DNA from: Candidatus Methanomassiliicoccus intestinalis Issoire-Mx1
Lineage (GTDB): Archaea; Thermoplasmatota; Thermoplasmata; Methanomassiliicoccales; Methanomassiliicoccaceae
Direction: 5' to 3'
Length of the DNA: 64,000 nucleotides
NCBI RefSeq assembly: GCF_000404225.1
Contig: NC_021353.1
Location: 62,001-126,000 of the forward strand
Both the position numbers and the translations under genes were made by a program. The first letter of the stretch is position 1. Every line of letters begins with the position of its first letter. Positions 27,131-36,723 of this stretch are shown in pieces. Below the pieces are notes generated by a model. That model worked only from the letters and a program-made list of their open reading frames with translations, searched no databases and was not told the origin of the DNA.

Positions 27131-27313
27131 TCATTCTATGACATCATTTGATTTGTTCTCCTCTTTTGCTTTTGCTTCCATATACTTCAACACACAGATC
27201 TCAACACCGTGCGACATGCTTGAGAACTCCCTTGAGTTTACTTTCTTCCCAAGGTACTCAATCACATCGGGCGGAAGTGTGACTGTTAACGACTTCTTCT
27301 TTTCTCGTGTCAT
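27131..27313 (-). CDS. Ribbon-helix-helix (CopG/Arc-type) protein
   Basis: A 60-residue protein with the RHH layout: a basic N-terminal strand KKSLTVTLPPDVIEYLGKKV and then a second helix SSMSHGVEICVLKYMEAK. It probably binds DNA as a dimer. There is no toxin-like partner beside it, so a lone regulator is more likely than an antitoxin. Confidence 0.7.
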   Translation of the reverse strand: MTREKKKSLTVTLPPDVIEYLGKKVNSREFSSMSHGVEICVLKYMEAKAKEENKSNDVIE

Positions 27314-28048
27314 ACACCAACAATCCTTGTCAAACTTTTAAGTATTTACAATAGTTTAGCGTGTATTACAAGATAAATTAATGTATTTTTCTATTCATGA
27401 TGCCAAAAATCGCAATTTAAGCGGATTTAAGAGGCAGCTTTGACTGTGAAAATCATGTCCGGAGAAGCCGGAAAATACCAAGAGTGTTGGCCAAAACCTA
27501 ATCAAAATCAAAGATATTTTGAAAATTCGACATCTGCATGAAACACTCATTTCAACATCTGCATTTGATCTTTATAAAAAATTCAGTAAGTATAGGTACA
27601 TCAATCAACAATTCTAAAAAAAGATAAAGGATAAAAAGTATTGGATTGGCTAGCTGTAGATATACAGTAGTGAAGACTTGGAGTCTGATTCTCAAACTGC
27701 GCAACATTAGATTCCATGATGTTCTGATACCAGAGTTCTGATCAATGTAATGCCCCAATCACTTGTTCGTCAAAGTTTAGTTTTTCTCATTTTACCTATT
27801 ATTTTTGAATCTCCTGATTTTTTAGGCTAATTCATCAAATGTGAATGTGAAAATGATAAGGCCGCGATCAGGAGATCATCGGTACTGCCTCTGAGTCTGT
27901 TGAATGAATGCAGAAGAGACAAAGGATTGGTAAGATTCCACTCATTGAGAATCCTCCTTGGATAACACAGGATTCAACTCTATAAAGAGCTGTAAAAATA
28001 TCCAGTAATTTATGACTGAAAAATAATCGCTTGCCAGATGGTCTGGAG
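27314..28048. other. Gene-poor gap before tRNA-Val
   Basis: I see no supported gene in 735 bp. Around 27890-27990 the sequence reads like decayed coding DNA with many stops, but I cannot name a family. Confidence 0.4.
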
Positions 28049-28121
28049 TGGGCTCAGCCGGATTTGAACCGGCGACCTTCGCCGTGTAAAGGCGACGTCA
28101 TAACCGCTAGACCATGAGCCC
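28049..28121 (-). tRNA. tRNA-Val (anticodon TAC)
   Basis: On the minus strand, acceptor GGGCTCA (from 28121) pairs with TGAGCCC, followed by discriminator A (28049). The anticodon stem CGCCT..GGCG encloses the loop TTTACAC with anticodon TAC. The T-arm GGTTCAAATCC is canonical. CCA is not encoded. The type I cassette edge (site B) lies 357 bp upstream of its 5' end. Confidence 0.95.
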
Positions 28122-28477
28122 ATGTATTGCTCCCTCTATTACAAATCACTATTAAAAACTAATCCAAGCTATTCGCATATTGTCCATTCACAGATTCAAC
28201 TCAGTCCGAAGATATTGGTTTGATTATTTTGAAGTACGTTATGAAACAAGAGGTGATGAAAGTCTGTGATGAATATCATCATGTTCACATTAACAATTCA
28301 CTCATTTTAAGCAATAACAAAATCTTTTGCACAAGTAATATTGATTTTATCTTGACTTTGTGAGGTTTTACAATCAAATGCAATCATTCTAGATTATTAG
28401 AATATATGATACTAAGAAAATAGTTCGTTCAAATATATCATATTACATCATCAATAGAACTTCAAATCATCATCAAC
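28122..28477. other. AT-rich spacer between tRNA-Val and cassette site B
   Basis: No gene is seen. It must contain the tRNA-Val promoter, near its left end. Confidence 0.4.
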
Positions 28478-28516
28478 GCGCAGGGGAACCATCATCTCAA
28501 TCATATTCCCCTGCGC
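28478..28516. repeat. Cassette-boundary inverted repeat, site B (left of pair 2)
   Basis: GCGCAGGGGAA (28478-28488), 17-nt spacer, TTCCCCTGCGC (28506-28516), then the inner motif CATATGAAGTGAGAATGAAT (from 28515). It is the reverse complement of site A, spacer included. The outer side reads GTTGATGATG going outward, similar to site C of the same cassette. Confidence 0.9.
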
Positions 28517-28729
28517 ATATGAAGTGAGAATGAATTAAGTTAAGTTGACTTTGATTTGATTGAAATTTGAGTCTGAAAGTTTGAGTTGATTATTTTGATT
28601 TTACTTCTTCTTTGATTTTGAAATTTGATTGAAGTTTGAGTTTGAAATGATTTTGATATTCATTTTTGAAATTTATTTCTTTTCTGATTGAAATTTAATT
28701 TGTGATGATGTTATTCTTTGATATTTTTG

Positions 28730-28872
28730 TTTGAACTTGTTTGATTTCATTTTGAATTTGATACTAATTACATTGAGAATATGAAGTGAAATTGAATTGA
28801 GTTTGATTGATTTGTGTAAGTATTAATTGATTGATTTTTGATTTGATTTTTTGATATGTCTGGACTTAGTTT
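28730..28872. repeat. 143-bp flank module, type I (left of pair 2)
   Basis: Identical, in reverse complement, to 9438-9580. It spans TTTGAACTTG to GGACTTAGTTT and contains no gene. Confidence 0.85.
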
Positions 28873-29169
28873 GTTTTGATTGTTTATTTTGATTGTTTCT
28901 TTTCTCTTTTGTTTATTCTTCTTATTGTTTCTTTCTATTTTCTCTTTTGTTTATTCTGTTCTTTCTTTTCTTTGATTATTTTGATTATTCTTTCTCATTT
29001 CTTTCTATTCTTTCTTTTGTTCTGTTTTGTTTCTTGTTTGTTTTGTTCTCTTTTTCATTCTTCTTCTTTCTTTCTCTTTTGTTTATTCTGTTTATTGATT
29101 CTTCTTGTTTGTTTAGTTTTTAGTTTTTGAAATGATTTGCAATTCTCATTTCTTTTCTATTTTCTATTT
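28873..29169. repeat. T-rich, A-poor mosaic tract upstream of the 29320 gene
   Basis: Pyrimidine-rich words (TTTCTTTT, TTATTCT, TTTGTTTA) dominate. The segment around 29085-29169 matches the reverse complement of 52176-52290 with minor changes, including GATTTGCAATTCTCATTTC. ORFs here are pure Phe/Leu/Ser low complexity and are not genes. Confidence 0.75.
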
Positions 29170-29450
29170 TCTTATTGCTGATTGAGTTTGCAGTTTTGGT
29201 TTTGAAAAAAATTGTTTTTTTGTTTTTGATTTTGGTTTCTCTTTTCTTTTTTGAGTTTTGAAGTTAGAAAGTGATTTTAATTTCAGTCTTTGAGAAGAGA
29301 AGGCAAAAATGGTGATTGAATGAAAACAGAAAAGAGACTGACAATGGCTCTGAGCGTCTTAGTTGCGCTTATGATGCTAGCTGTCCCTCTCGCATCTTCA
29401 AGCAACTTGTTCGTGGATGGGGGACAGACAAACTCTAACGGCGATGCGCC
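29170..29450 (+). repeat. 281-bp 5' repeat, copy R3
   Basis: Same block as R1, with the seven-A homopolymer. Similarity with the pair 1 plus-strand gene and the 32438 gene continues a little further (CTTGATAGGGG), giving a second tier of sharing. Confidence 0.95.
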
Positions 29451-32214
29451 CTTGATAGGGGAAAATGCCGATAAGTTTGATTGGAATAGTGTTAAGGGAA
29501 ATGATTTGAAAATCATTGAAACATTCATTGTTGACAGTCAAGCTAGTTATGATAGACTTATTAAGTATTATGATTTTGACAAATCTGATGTTGGAACAAA
29601 TAGTGACAGCTGGGCAGATGGACATCAGTGGATCGCCATAGTGTATCATGTACCTACAGAATTAACCACTGGAACTGCAAATGTACCTGCAATAACTTTT
29701 GAAAATGCCAACATTATACTAAACAATGTTAAAGTTTCAAACACAAAAACGATTACTGCTGATTCTGCAAATGGAAAGATAACTGTACAGTTCACTAACT
29801 TTCCAGAAAATCTGTTAAATGCTGATGAAGGCGGAAAAGAGTGTCAAGTTTTGGTATTCGAGTTAGGAACTATAGCAGGTAGCGATGATTGCCTCGGTCT
29901 TTCAGCAGACAAATACAAAGGAGAATACACAACAACTGTAAAAGCAGGCACAACTGTAAGCGAACCTAGCTCTGTAGTATATACTGATACAGAATATACT
30001 GTAAACTTTAATTTAAATGCTGATGGAAAAAGTCTTGATGATGTGAATGTCAATCTTCCTGGCGCTGACGCTTTTGGAAGGTATACATGGCATAAAGATG
30101 CTGATGGAAACATATTTGCTATTGTATCGGGAAACATAACAATTCAGGAACTGATCGGAGCATTCTGTTCAGCCAATGGTTCCGATATGAAAGTAGGGCA
30201 CTCTCTTGATGCCTGGACTTCAGAAAATGGACAATATGACAATGTTAAATACACTTCAGGTGGAGACTTAGTCAAAGGAGATATGACTTTATCTGCAGTC
30301 TGGACATTAGATTCCGATAATTATGTGGAAGTTCCTGTGAATGTCTATGTTGACGGAACACTCACTGGAGAATACACGAAAACATACAAATTTGATGATA
30401 AAGATAAAGTAGTTAAGTTCGACAAGAAGTCTAATGTTATAATTTCTCCAAGCCAGATACCCGACATGGATGTAAATGGTTATGTTGTCAACGTTACAAA
30501 CAACAATAACAAATTAATTTACACATCAGAAGTAACTGATGCAAATGGAAACAAAGATCCAAAACAGATTTCTGTTACTGGATCACTTGAAGTAAAATTC
30601 ACAATGAACACTACACTTTACTCAAAGATTACTGTTTCTTCAGTAATGTTTGAAGAAGATGTTGTTCTGTACGCTTTGAACAGCAGCGATTACAAATACA
30701 AAGATGTATTTGATGCTCTGAAAGATACTGGGAATATAAAAGTAGGACCTGTAAATCCAGACAATGGATCATACGTTACATCCGATAAATACTATAAGAT
30801 CACAGGATGGAACAACGGCTCTGAGTTACCAGACAGCACAAGAAATGCTTCTGCTGATCTTACACTAGATGCTGAATTAAATTCATACAATGTAGTATTC
30901 ATGGTTAACGGCAAATACGAAGTTGTAAAAGTCCCGTACGGTGAATTATCAGATAAACTCTGCACACTTGATGTCTCTGGTCTTAACAGATGGGTATCTG
31001 TTGATATGGGTAAATACAATGGTGCCACAGCTCTTACTCCCGACACATTCACAACATTCAATTTCAACAGTTCAACCAGTGTGAAGAACGTTGAGACTTA
31101 TGCTGGTAGCTTGAAGTCTGATGAAATTGCTGCAATATTTGTTGCAGTGTTTACAACTCAGAGCAGCACATCATATGCTGTGTTTGATGCAGGTAATGTT
31201 TCTGATGGTGGGAAAGATGCTGACTTCGGAAACAAATATGTCGATAAAATCATAATCTCTGGCGAAAATGGAAAGAATATTCCTCTGCCCGGCGTTGCTC
31301 CTTCAGTCGATGCTAAAGCAATCTTAGTTGATTGGAACAGAACAATAGGCAGCACTAAGACAACATATACTGAACTTAGCAAAGGTGTGACAGTATCTGA
31401 TAAGAAAGTTTTCAACAACTTTGAGAAGGGCAGTGTACTAACTTACACAGCTTCATGGGCAACATATGCCTCTACAATAACCCTCTATTCAGGAAATGAT
31501 GTTGTTGGAGTATTGTATGTTGATAATGGAGATGTCAACGGAAATATAGAAAGTCTAACTAGTGATATTAAAGCAATTCAGTACAAAGGAACAATTTACA
31601 ATGGTGCTTCTAAGTTAGATACCGTTCTGACTGCTAAGAAAGACGGATACGCTCTGAAACAGTGGAACGACGCTGACGGCACAAAAATGATCTCATACGA
31701 TCCTTCCATAACTGGAGAGGATAAGAGCAAATTCGATTTAACAAAGGACTTCAAATCAATTGAAGGCGACATGAGTCTCTATGCTAAATTTGATGCAAAC
31801 AAATACACCATCGTTTACAACAGTGCTATCGCAGCTGCAATCAATGAGATGACTCAGACTGGATATGTTGATGATGCTCTGAAACTTCTCAGCGAAGCTA
31901 CATTCAACAATGAAGGACATAAACTTCTGTCTTGGAACACAAGAGCTGACGGTCTTGGAGATTCATACAAACTCGGTGCAGATTTCACTCTTACTGGAGC
32001 ACAGTTTGAAGATTTGAAAGACAAATCCGGTGAAGTATCAATTACACTCTATGCTATCTGGGACTCAGCTCAGGGCTCTGGCGACAACCCAAGCGGCAAC
32101 ACTGATGGAGACAATGATAACAGCAACACAGACACATATCTGTTAGCTGGAATACTTGTTGTGATCATTATTCTGATCATCGTTGTTGCAGTTGTACTGA
32201 GAAAGAAGAACTGA
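29320..32214 (+). CDS. Giant anchored surface protein, pair 2 plus-strand member
   Basis: A 964-residue paralogue. It has the shared signal peptide and 43-residue start, then APLIGENADK. One N-terminal ~160-residue domain is present (IVDSQASYDRLI and WIAIVYHV, about residues 67-115). The shared middle modules (VVFMVNGKYEVVKVPYG, TSYAVFDAGNV, ITLYSGNDVVGVLY) and Listeria-Bacteroides repeats (WNTRADGLGD, LYAIWDS) follow. A type A anchor and RKKN tail close it. Its last ~110 bp of coding sequence match the 2569 and 45590 genes almost exactly. It should be exported and anchored; likely an adhesin-like antigen. Confidence 0.9.
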   Translation: MKTEKRLTMALSVLVALMMLAVPLASSSNLFVDGGQTNSNGDAPLIGENADKFDWNSVKGNDLKIIETFIVDSQASYDRLIKYYDFDKSDVGTNSDSWADGHQWIAIVYHVPTELTTGTANVPAITFENANIILNNVKVSNTKTITADSANGKITVQFTNFPENLLNADEGGKECQVLVFELGTIAGSDDCLGLSADKYKGEYTTTVKAGTTVSEPSSVVYTDTEYTVNFNLNADGKSLDDVNVNLPGADAFGRYTWHKDADGNIFAIVSGNITIQELIGAFCSANGSDMKVGHSLDAWTSENGQYDNVKYTSGGDLVKGDMTLSAVWTLDSDNYVEVPVNVYVDGTLTGEYTKTYKFDDKDKVVKFDKKSNVIISPSQIPDMDVNGYVVNVTNNNNKLIYTSEVTDANGNKDPKQISVTGSLEVKFTMNTTLYSKITVSSVMFEEDVVLYALNSSDYKYKDVFDALKDTGNIKVGPVNPDNGSYVTSDKYYKITGWNNGSELPDSTRNASADLTLDAELNSYNVVFMVNGKYEVVKVPYGELSDKLCTLDVSGLNRWVSVDMGKYNGATALTPDTFTTFNFNSSTSVKNVETYAGSLKSDEIAAIFVAVFTTQSSTSYAVFDAGNVSDGGKDADFGNKYVDKIIISGENGKNIPLPGVAPSVDAKAILVDWNRTIGSTKTTYTELSKGVTVSDKKVFNNFEKGSVLTYTASWATYASTITLYSGNDVVGVLYVDNGDVNGNIESLTSDIKAIQYKGTIYNGASKLDTVLTAKKDGYALKQWNDADGTKMISYDPSITGEDKSKFDLTKDFKSIEGDMSLYAKFDANKYTIVYNSAIAAAINEMTQTGYVDDALKLLSEATFNNEGHKLLSWNTRADGLGDSYKLGADFTLTGAQFEDLKDKSGEVSITLYAIWDSAQGSGDNPSGNTDGDNDNSNTDTYLLAGILVVIIILIIVVAVVLRKKN

Positions 32215-32246
32215 AAACTTTAAATATTGAAAATAATAAGAACAAA

Positions 32247-32285
32247 ACTAACGAAGTTAGTAAATAAGAATCTTAACTGATTCTT
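32247..32285 (+). terminator. Double hairpin terminator after the plus-strand gene of pair 2
   Basis: ACTAAC-GAA-GTTAGT (32247-32261) and AAGAATC/GATTCTT (32266-32285), then TTTT. In pairs 1 and 3 this double hairpin serves the minus-strand gene, so the spacer here is inverted. Confidence 0.75.
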
Positions 32286-32376
32286 TTTATTAACTTTTAC
32301 TTACTTTTTTTCTATTTCTTTTGTTTGATCTTGTGAAACTTTTTTGAAAAAACTTATTTTAAAAAAAGAAATTTGA

Positions 32377-32402
32377 AAAGTCAGAGATTAAACTCTGACT
32401 TT
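32377..32402 (-). terminator. Hairpin terminator after the minus-strand gene of pair 2
   Basis: AAAGTCAGAG (32377-32386) / CTCTGACTTT (32393-32402). Read on the minus strand it is followed by TTTCAAATTTC and a T-run. In pairs 1 and 3 the same hairpin serves the plus-strand gene. Confidence 0.75.
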
Positions 32403-32437
32403 GTTTTAATTCATTTAAAGAGAGTTTTTCATTATTC

Positions 32438-34792
32438 TTACTGTTTCTTTCTCAGCACAACAGCTACAACAATAATGAGAATAATGATAACAACTAAGAT
32501 ACCTGCAAGTAAGTAAGTATCAGTGTTACTGCTGTTGTCATTGTCTCCATCAGTGTTGCCGCTTGGGTTGTCAGAACTTCCTACTTTCTCCCAGATAGCG
32601 TAGAGTGTGAAGCCGTGATCAATACCTGTTGGAATGTTGCCATTCTTATCGGAGATCTTTGAAAGTTTATCGTAGTCTGCTCCGCTGAGAGTGTAAGCAG
32701 ATCCTAAAGCATAGGTTGTACCTTTTCCATCAGGCCTGGTATTCCACTCTTTAAGCTTGTAGCCGTCATTGCTGAAAGTAGAGTCACTGAAGAAATTCAA
32801 AGATTCTCCAACAGTTCCTACCTGAATCATATTGTTTGTTGCAGCAGCAGTGTTACCGCTGTATATGATTACATATTCTGCAGCATCGAATTCAGCATAC
32901 AGTGATAGGTCAGTTTTTATTCCATCGGATGGAAATTCTGCATCAAACACAAGATTATTTTCTTTGTCGTAGTATATTGAAAAGACTTTCTTTCCATCTG
33001 CATCATTCCACTGCAAGAGTGTATATCCAGACTTTTCAGGCATTAACGCTTTAATTGCTTTTTCTCTTGTTGTATCATTCATTGGATATAATTTTCCATC
33101 TAATTCAAATCCAACTACTGATCCTTTTAATTTATTGTTATCTTCACTAAGTGCACCAGTGTAATAAAGTGCACCAATGAGATTATTGTCTACGTAGAAT
33201 GTAATTACGTGTTCATATGTTTCTGAATTTGTTGTATATACAGTTATGCCATTTGCAGATTTGGGATATTCATTAGATGATGTGTATTGACTGCCACCAG
33301 TTTCCCACCCTAGGAATAGTGTCATATCATCAGTGAATTTTGGATCTGACGATGGGGTTGAAATATAACTCTTTTTATTGTCAGAGGTTATGTTTCCTGG
33401 AAGTATAACCTGATGAACGTATTTACTTCCAAAATTAGCATCACCTGCATCAAATATGGCATAGGCAGTCTTGTCAGTTTTAGTGAAACAAGCAATTAAA
33501 TATGCTGCTGGTGTACCAGGTGTAATTGTACTGGATTCTATATTTGAGATATCTGAAGTAGAGAAGTTAAATGCTTCAAATTTATACTTATCTGCAGTTT
33601 CCGATTTTTCACTATCGTAAGTATACTTCACCCAATGATCTACTCCGCTTATATCCATCGTGCAGGAATCTACAGACAATGCTCCACGGAACACTTCTAC
33701 AATCTCATATTCTCCATTTACCATAAACAGAACGTTATAGGAGTTTAACACAGCATTTAAAGTTAAATCATTACCGGGTGTAGATTTAATATCTTTTAAG
33801 AGGATAGAATTGTCCCAATCAATTATATTGTATTTTTTATCAGATGTTGTGTAACTTCCATCAGCATTTGGTGATGCACCCTTCAGAGGGAAATTATTAC
33901 TATCATTAGTTAATGCTTCCCATACATCTGCATAAGTAATGTATTCAAAATCGGATTTATTGTATGCATACATAACAATTTTTTCATCACCAAATGCTAT
34001 GGAGGATATTGATATCTTATTGTAGAATGATTTAAGAGTGTATATAATTGAAACTGTATTGTTTGAGTTTACAGGTTTATCTTTATTGATCTCCCCTGCT
34101 ACATCTTTAACTGTGTATGTATAAACTTCTACATCTGCACCAGTTTTAGAGCCATTCAACACATAACCCTTATTGCTGATTTCAGATGGCATAAGTGCAA
34201 TTAAAGAATCTGGATTGATTGTTACAGTCTTTCCATCTGACAATAATGCATATGCTTTGACATATTTATAATCAGTTCCATCAAATGTAACATCTACGGG
34301 AATCTGCACGTATGCAGGATCAAGATTCCAATTTGCAGAAAATGTCATATCGGATTTGATATAATCATCTGGTGCTGTACTAGAATCCCACTTTTTATTT
34401 TCATAGTTCCAAGAATCGAAGGTGTATCCTACTTTACTTACACTAACTCCACCAATTAACGCTGATATTTCCAAATTGCCTGTAACAGCAGCACATAGAT
34501 TACCATCTTCGTTAGTGTACCAAGTTACATCAGAAAGACTAGTAGTTGTGATTGTTGGAACATCTAAACTTATTCTTCCATTCATGTCTGAATTATTCAA
34601 TTGAAATGTTATAGTGTAACCCTTAGTAGGCGTACTTTGCGATTCATTTTCCCCTATCAAGGGCGCATCGCCGTTAGAGTTTGTCTGTCCCCCATCCACG
34701 AACAAGTTGCTTGAAGATGCGAGAGGGACAGCTAGCATCATAAGCGCAACTAAGACGCTCAGAGCCATTGTCAGTCTCTTTTCTGTTTTCAT
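32438..34792 (-). CDS. Giant anchored surface protein, pair 2 minus-strand member (shortest)
   Basis: A 784-residue paralogue with the shared 43-residue start (then APLIGENESQ). It has no copy of the N-terminal DQ-type domain: after ~10 residues it goes straight into the shared segment FQLNNSDMNGRISLD. The middle modules (NVLFMVNGEYEIVEV, TAYAIFDAGDANFG) and repeats (WNTRPDGKGT, LYAIWE) follow. The anchor is type A (TYLLAGILVV.., tail RKKQ), whereas the minus-strand members of pairs 1 and 3 have type B. This suggests its 3' end came from a plus-type gene by recombination. Confidence 0.9.
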   Translation of the reverse strand: MKTEKRLTMALSVLVALMMLAVPLASSSNLFVDGGQTNSNGDAPLIGENESQSTPTKGYTITFQLNNSDMNGRISLDVPTITTTSLSDVTWYTNEDGNLCAAVTGNLEISALIGGVSVSKVGYTFDSWNYENKKWDSSTAPDDYIKSDMTFSANWNLDPAYVQIPVDVTFDGTDYKYVKAYALLSDGKTVTINPDSLIALMPSEISNKGYVLNGSKTGADVEVYTYTVKDVAGEINKDKPVNSNNTVSIIYTLKSFYNKISISSIAFGDEKIVMYAYNKSDFEYITYADVWEALTNDSNNFPLKGASPNADGSYTTSDKKYNIIDWDNSILLKDIKSTPGNDLTLNAVLNSYNVLFMVNGEYEIVEVFRGALSVDSCTMDISGVDHWVKYTYDSEKSETADKYKFEAFNFSTSDISNIESSTITPGTPAAYLIACFTKTDKTAYAIFDAGDANFGSKYVHQVILPGNITSDNKKSYISTPSSDPKFTDDMTLFLGWETGGSQYTSSNEYPKSANGITVYTTNSETYEHVITFYVDNNLIGALYYTGALSEDNNKLKGSVVGFELDGKLYPMNDTTREKAIKALMPEKSGYTLLQWNDADGKKVFSIYYDKENNLVFDAEFPSDGIKTDLSLYAEFDAAEYVIIYSGNTAAATNNMIQVGTVGESLNFFSDSTFSNDGYKLKEWNTRPDGKGTTYALGSAYTLSGADYDKLSKISDKNGNIPTGIDHGFTLYAIWEKVGSSDNPSGNTDGDNDNSSNTDTYLLAGILVVIIILIIVVAVVLRKKQ

Positions 34793-34942
34793 TCAATCAC
34801 CATTTTTGCCTTCTCTTCTCAAAGACTGAAATTAAAATCACTTTCTAACTTCAAAACTCAAAAAAGAAAAGAGAAACCAAAATCAAAAACAAAAAAACAA
34901 TTTTTTTCAAAACCAAAACTGCAAACTCAATCAGCAATAAGA
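34662..34942 (-). repeat. 281-bp 5' repeat, copy R4
   Basis: Minus-strand copy of the shared block. It is inverted relative to R3 in the same cassette, so R3 and R4 form ~281-bp inverted repeats enclosing both gene bodies. Confidence 0.95.
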
Positions 34943-34999
34943 ATAATCAAAATAATCAAAGAAAAGAAAGAATAAACAAAGAGAACAAAGAAAGAATAA

Positions 35000-35190
35000 G
35001 AGAAAGAAGAAGAATAAACAAAAGAGAATAATCAAAGAACAAAGAAAAAGAGAAAGAGAATTGCAAATCGATTCAAAAACTAAAAACCAAATAATCAAAA
35101 ATCAAACCAAATAATCAAAACAATCAATACAAACAGAATCAATGAAAGAATAATCAAACATAATAAAACAAAGAACAAAACAGAAGAAAA
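35000..35190. repeat. 191-bp A-rich module shared with 52269-52459
   Basis: The sequence from GAGAAAGAAGAAGAATAAAC to CAGAAGAAAA reads the same at 52269-52459, same orientation. It lies at the same side (right) of pairs 2 and 3 but at a different distance from the gene. Its left part also matches 45330-45400 inverted. Confidence 0.85.
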
Positions 35191-35360
35191 CAAAAACAAA
35201 CAATTAAAACAAACTAAGTCCAGACAAATCAAAAAATCAAAATTCAAAAATCAATCAAATCAATGAATCAAACAGAAAACAATCAAACATAATCAATCAA
35301 GACATATCAAACTCAAAAAATCTTAAATGAAAACAAAATCAATTCAAACTCAAAATAAAT

Positions 35361-35449
35361 CAGACTCAAATCATCAACTCAAATCATTTATGAATCATAT
35401 ACTTCGACTCAAAAACAATAAAATTCAATATCAAAATTAAACTTCAAAA
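35361..35449. repeat. 89-bp flank module, type II (right of pair 2)
   Basis: Identical to 52773-52861 right of pair 3, from CAGACTCAAATCATCAACTC to ACTTCAAAA. It takes the place of the type I module found at the A, B and D edges. Confidence 0.85.
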
Positions 35450-35503
35450 ATCATTTCAAACTTCAATCAATTCAATTTAACTTAATTCATTCTCACTTCA
35501 TAT

Positions 35504-35544
35504 GCGCAGGGGAATATGATTTGATTTATGACGTTCCCCTGCGC
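35504..35544. repeat. Cassette-boundary inverted repeat, site C (right of pair 2)
   Basis: GCGCAGGGGAA (35504-35514), 19-nt spacer, TTCCCCTGCGC (35534-35544). The spacer differs from the other sites (TATGATTTGATTTATGACG). tRNA-Phe begins 132 bp to the right. Confidence 0.9.
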
Positions 35545-35675
35545 TTGATGATCGCCGTTGCTCATTTCACAATTGCATGATATGTGCGTAAAGACAGATT
35601 AATTGAAGAATAAGCATTCGTATTTTGAGAAATAAACAGAATGACTTGACATCAAATATATTCAAAAACCAAGAG

Positions 35676-35748
35676 TGCCGCAGGCCGGGCTCGAACCAGC
35701 GACTTCAAGATCTTCAGTCTTGCACTCTCCCAGCTGAGTTACTGCGGC
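35676..35748 (-). tRNA. tRNA-Phe (anticodon GAA)
   Basis: On the minus strand, GCCGCAG (from 35748) pairs with CTGCGGC, discriminator A at 35676. The anticodon arm is CAAGACTGAAGATCTTG with anticodon GAA. The T-arm is GGTTCGAGCC. CCA is not encoded. Confidence 0.95.
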
Positions 35749-35859
35749 GTTATGTCGAGAGTAAATACCAATTCCTTATTAATCTTTGCCTTCTATTGTA
35801 TCTACAAATTATGAATTTGAAGCGAAAGTAACAAAAGCAGTATTCAAAATACACGGTAC

Positions 35860-36723
35860 GTGGATGCTTTAGCTGGCGTGGTAATAGGCATAATCGCAGT
35901 ATGCGTGCTTCTTTCCTTTTTTAAAAAGCTGGACTTATCTATAACGCTTGTTCTCTGTAATATTGTAATCTTCATCTTAACCATGTTTTGGTCTGGATCG
36001 AATTCAGCATTGGCGTTCAATCCAGTTTACCTTGAAACAGGCGATAATCTATACACCATACTAACAAGCATGTTTGCACATGCTGGCATTTTTCATCTGC
36101 TGGGAAATATGCTTTTCCTAATTCTGTTAGGGCCAGCCTTGGAACAGAGAATAGGCAAACTAAAGTTTGCAGCGGTTTATTTTATTTCAGGGATCATAGC
36201 AACATTAACCTTCAGTGCAGTTCTGTGGAATGAGCCGGTATATTTACTCGGGGCATCCGGGGCAATATCTGGAATCATTGGTACTTTTCTAGTCACATAT
36301 CCAAGAGATAAAATAACAATGATCATGGGATTTATCTTAATTCCTGATGCTCCAGTCTGGGCGGTTTCAGCAGTATGGTTTCTCTTCAATGTAATACTTG
36401 CAGCAGGAAGTCCCCAGACTGCATGGGAAGCTCACCTTGGAGGATTTCTGGCCGGAGCCGTAATCGGTCTTTTATTCTATAAGTCAGTAATGAGCGAACA
36501 TGAAGATAAAGTTCCAGAGACGAGTTCTTTAGAGCAACTGGTTACAAACAGCAAACAGAGAGAAGCCATTGACGCCTTGAGAGGCGAAACCAATCCAGAT
36601 ATCAGAAAAGCATGGATGGAGCACTTTGCTGAGCATACTCCTTGTCCAAACTGCGGCAGTATGATGACTTGGAGTAAAAACTCACTTAAGTGCAACTGCG
36701 GTTATTCAAGGAAGATGAAATGA
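35860..36723 (+). CDS. Rhomboid-family intramembrane serine protease with C-terminal zinc ribbon
   Basis: A 287-residue protein with a GTG start at 35860. Rhomboid hallmarks are present: HLLGNMLFL (H79, N83), catalytic S133 in GASGAISG and H192 in AHLGGFLAG, within about six to seven helices. The cytoplasmic C-terminus has a zinc-ribbon pattern (CPNCGS...CNCG). It would cleave transmembrane helices of other proteins. Its stop overlaps the ATG of the MBL-fold gene (ATGA, 36720-36723), so they form an operon. Whether the many anchored surface proteins of this genome are substrates is an open question. Confidence 0.9.
   Translation: MDALAGVVIGIIAVCVLLSFFKKLDLSITLVLCNIVIFILTMFWSGSNSALAFNPVYLETGDNLYTILTSMFAHAGIFHLLGNMLFLILLGPALEQRIGKLKFAAVYFISGIIATLTFSAVLWNEPVYLLGASGAISGIIGTFLVTYPRDKITMIMGFILIPDAPVWAVSAVWFLFNVILAAGSPQTAWEAHLGGFLAGAVIGLLFYKSVMSEHEDKVPETSSLEQLVTNSKQREAIDALRGETNPDIRKAWMEHFAEHTPCPNCGSMMTWSKNSLKCNCGYSRKMK

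Noticed and set aside
27840..28048. Possible decayed transposase before tRNA-Val
   Set aside because: A few coding-like words are seen but frames are broken everywhere and no family could be named.
28876..29130. Phe/Leu/Ser-rich ORFs in the T-rich flanks (also near 45188, 52364 and 52423)
   Set aside because: They are translations of pyrimidine-rich repeat tracts, present in several frames at once, without real membrane-protein features.
35625..35831. 68-codon ORF overlapping tRNA-Phe
   Set aside because: It runs through the tRNA gene on the opposite strand and ends just before the rhomboid gene; not credible.
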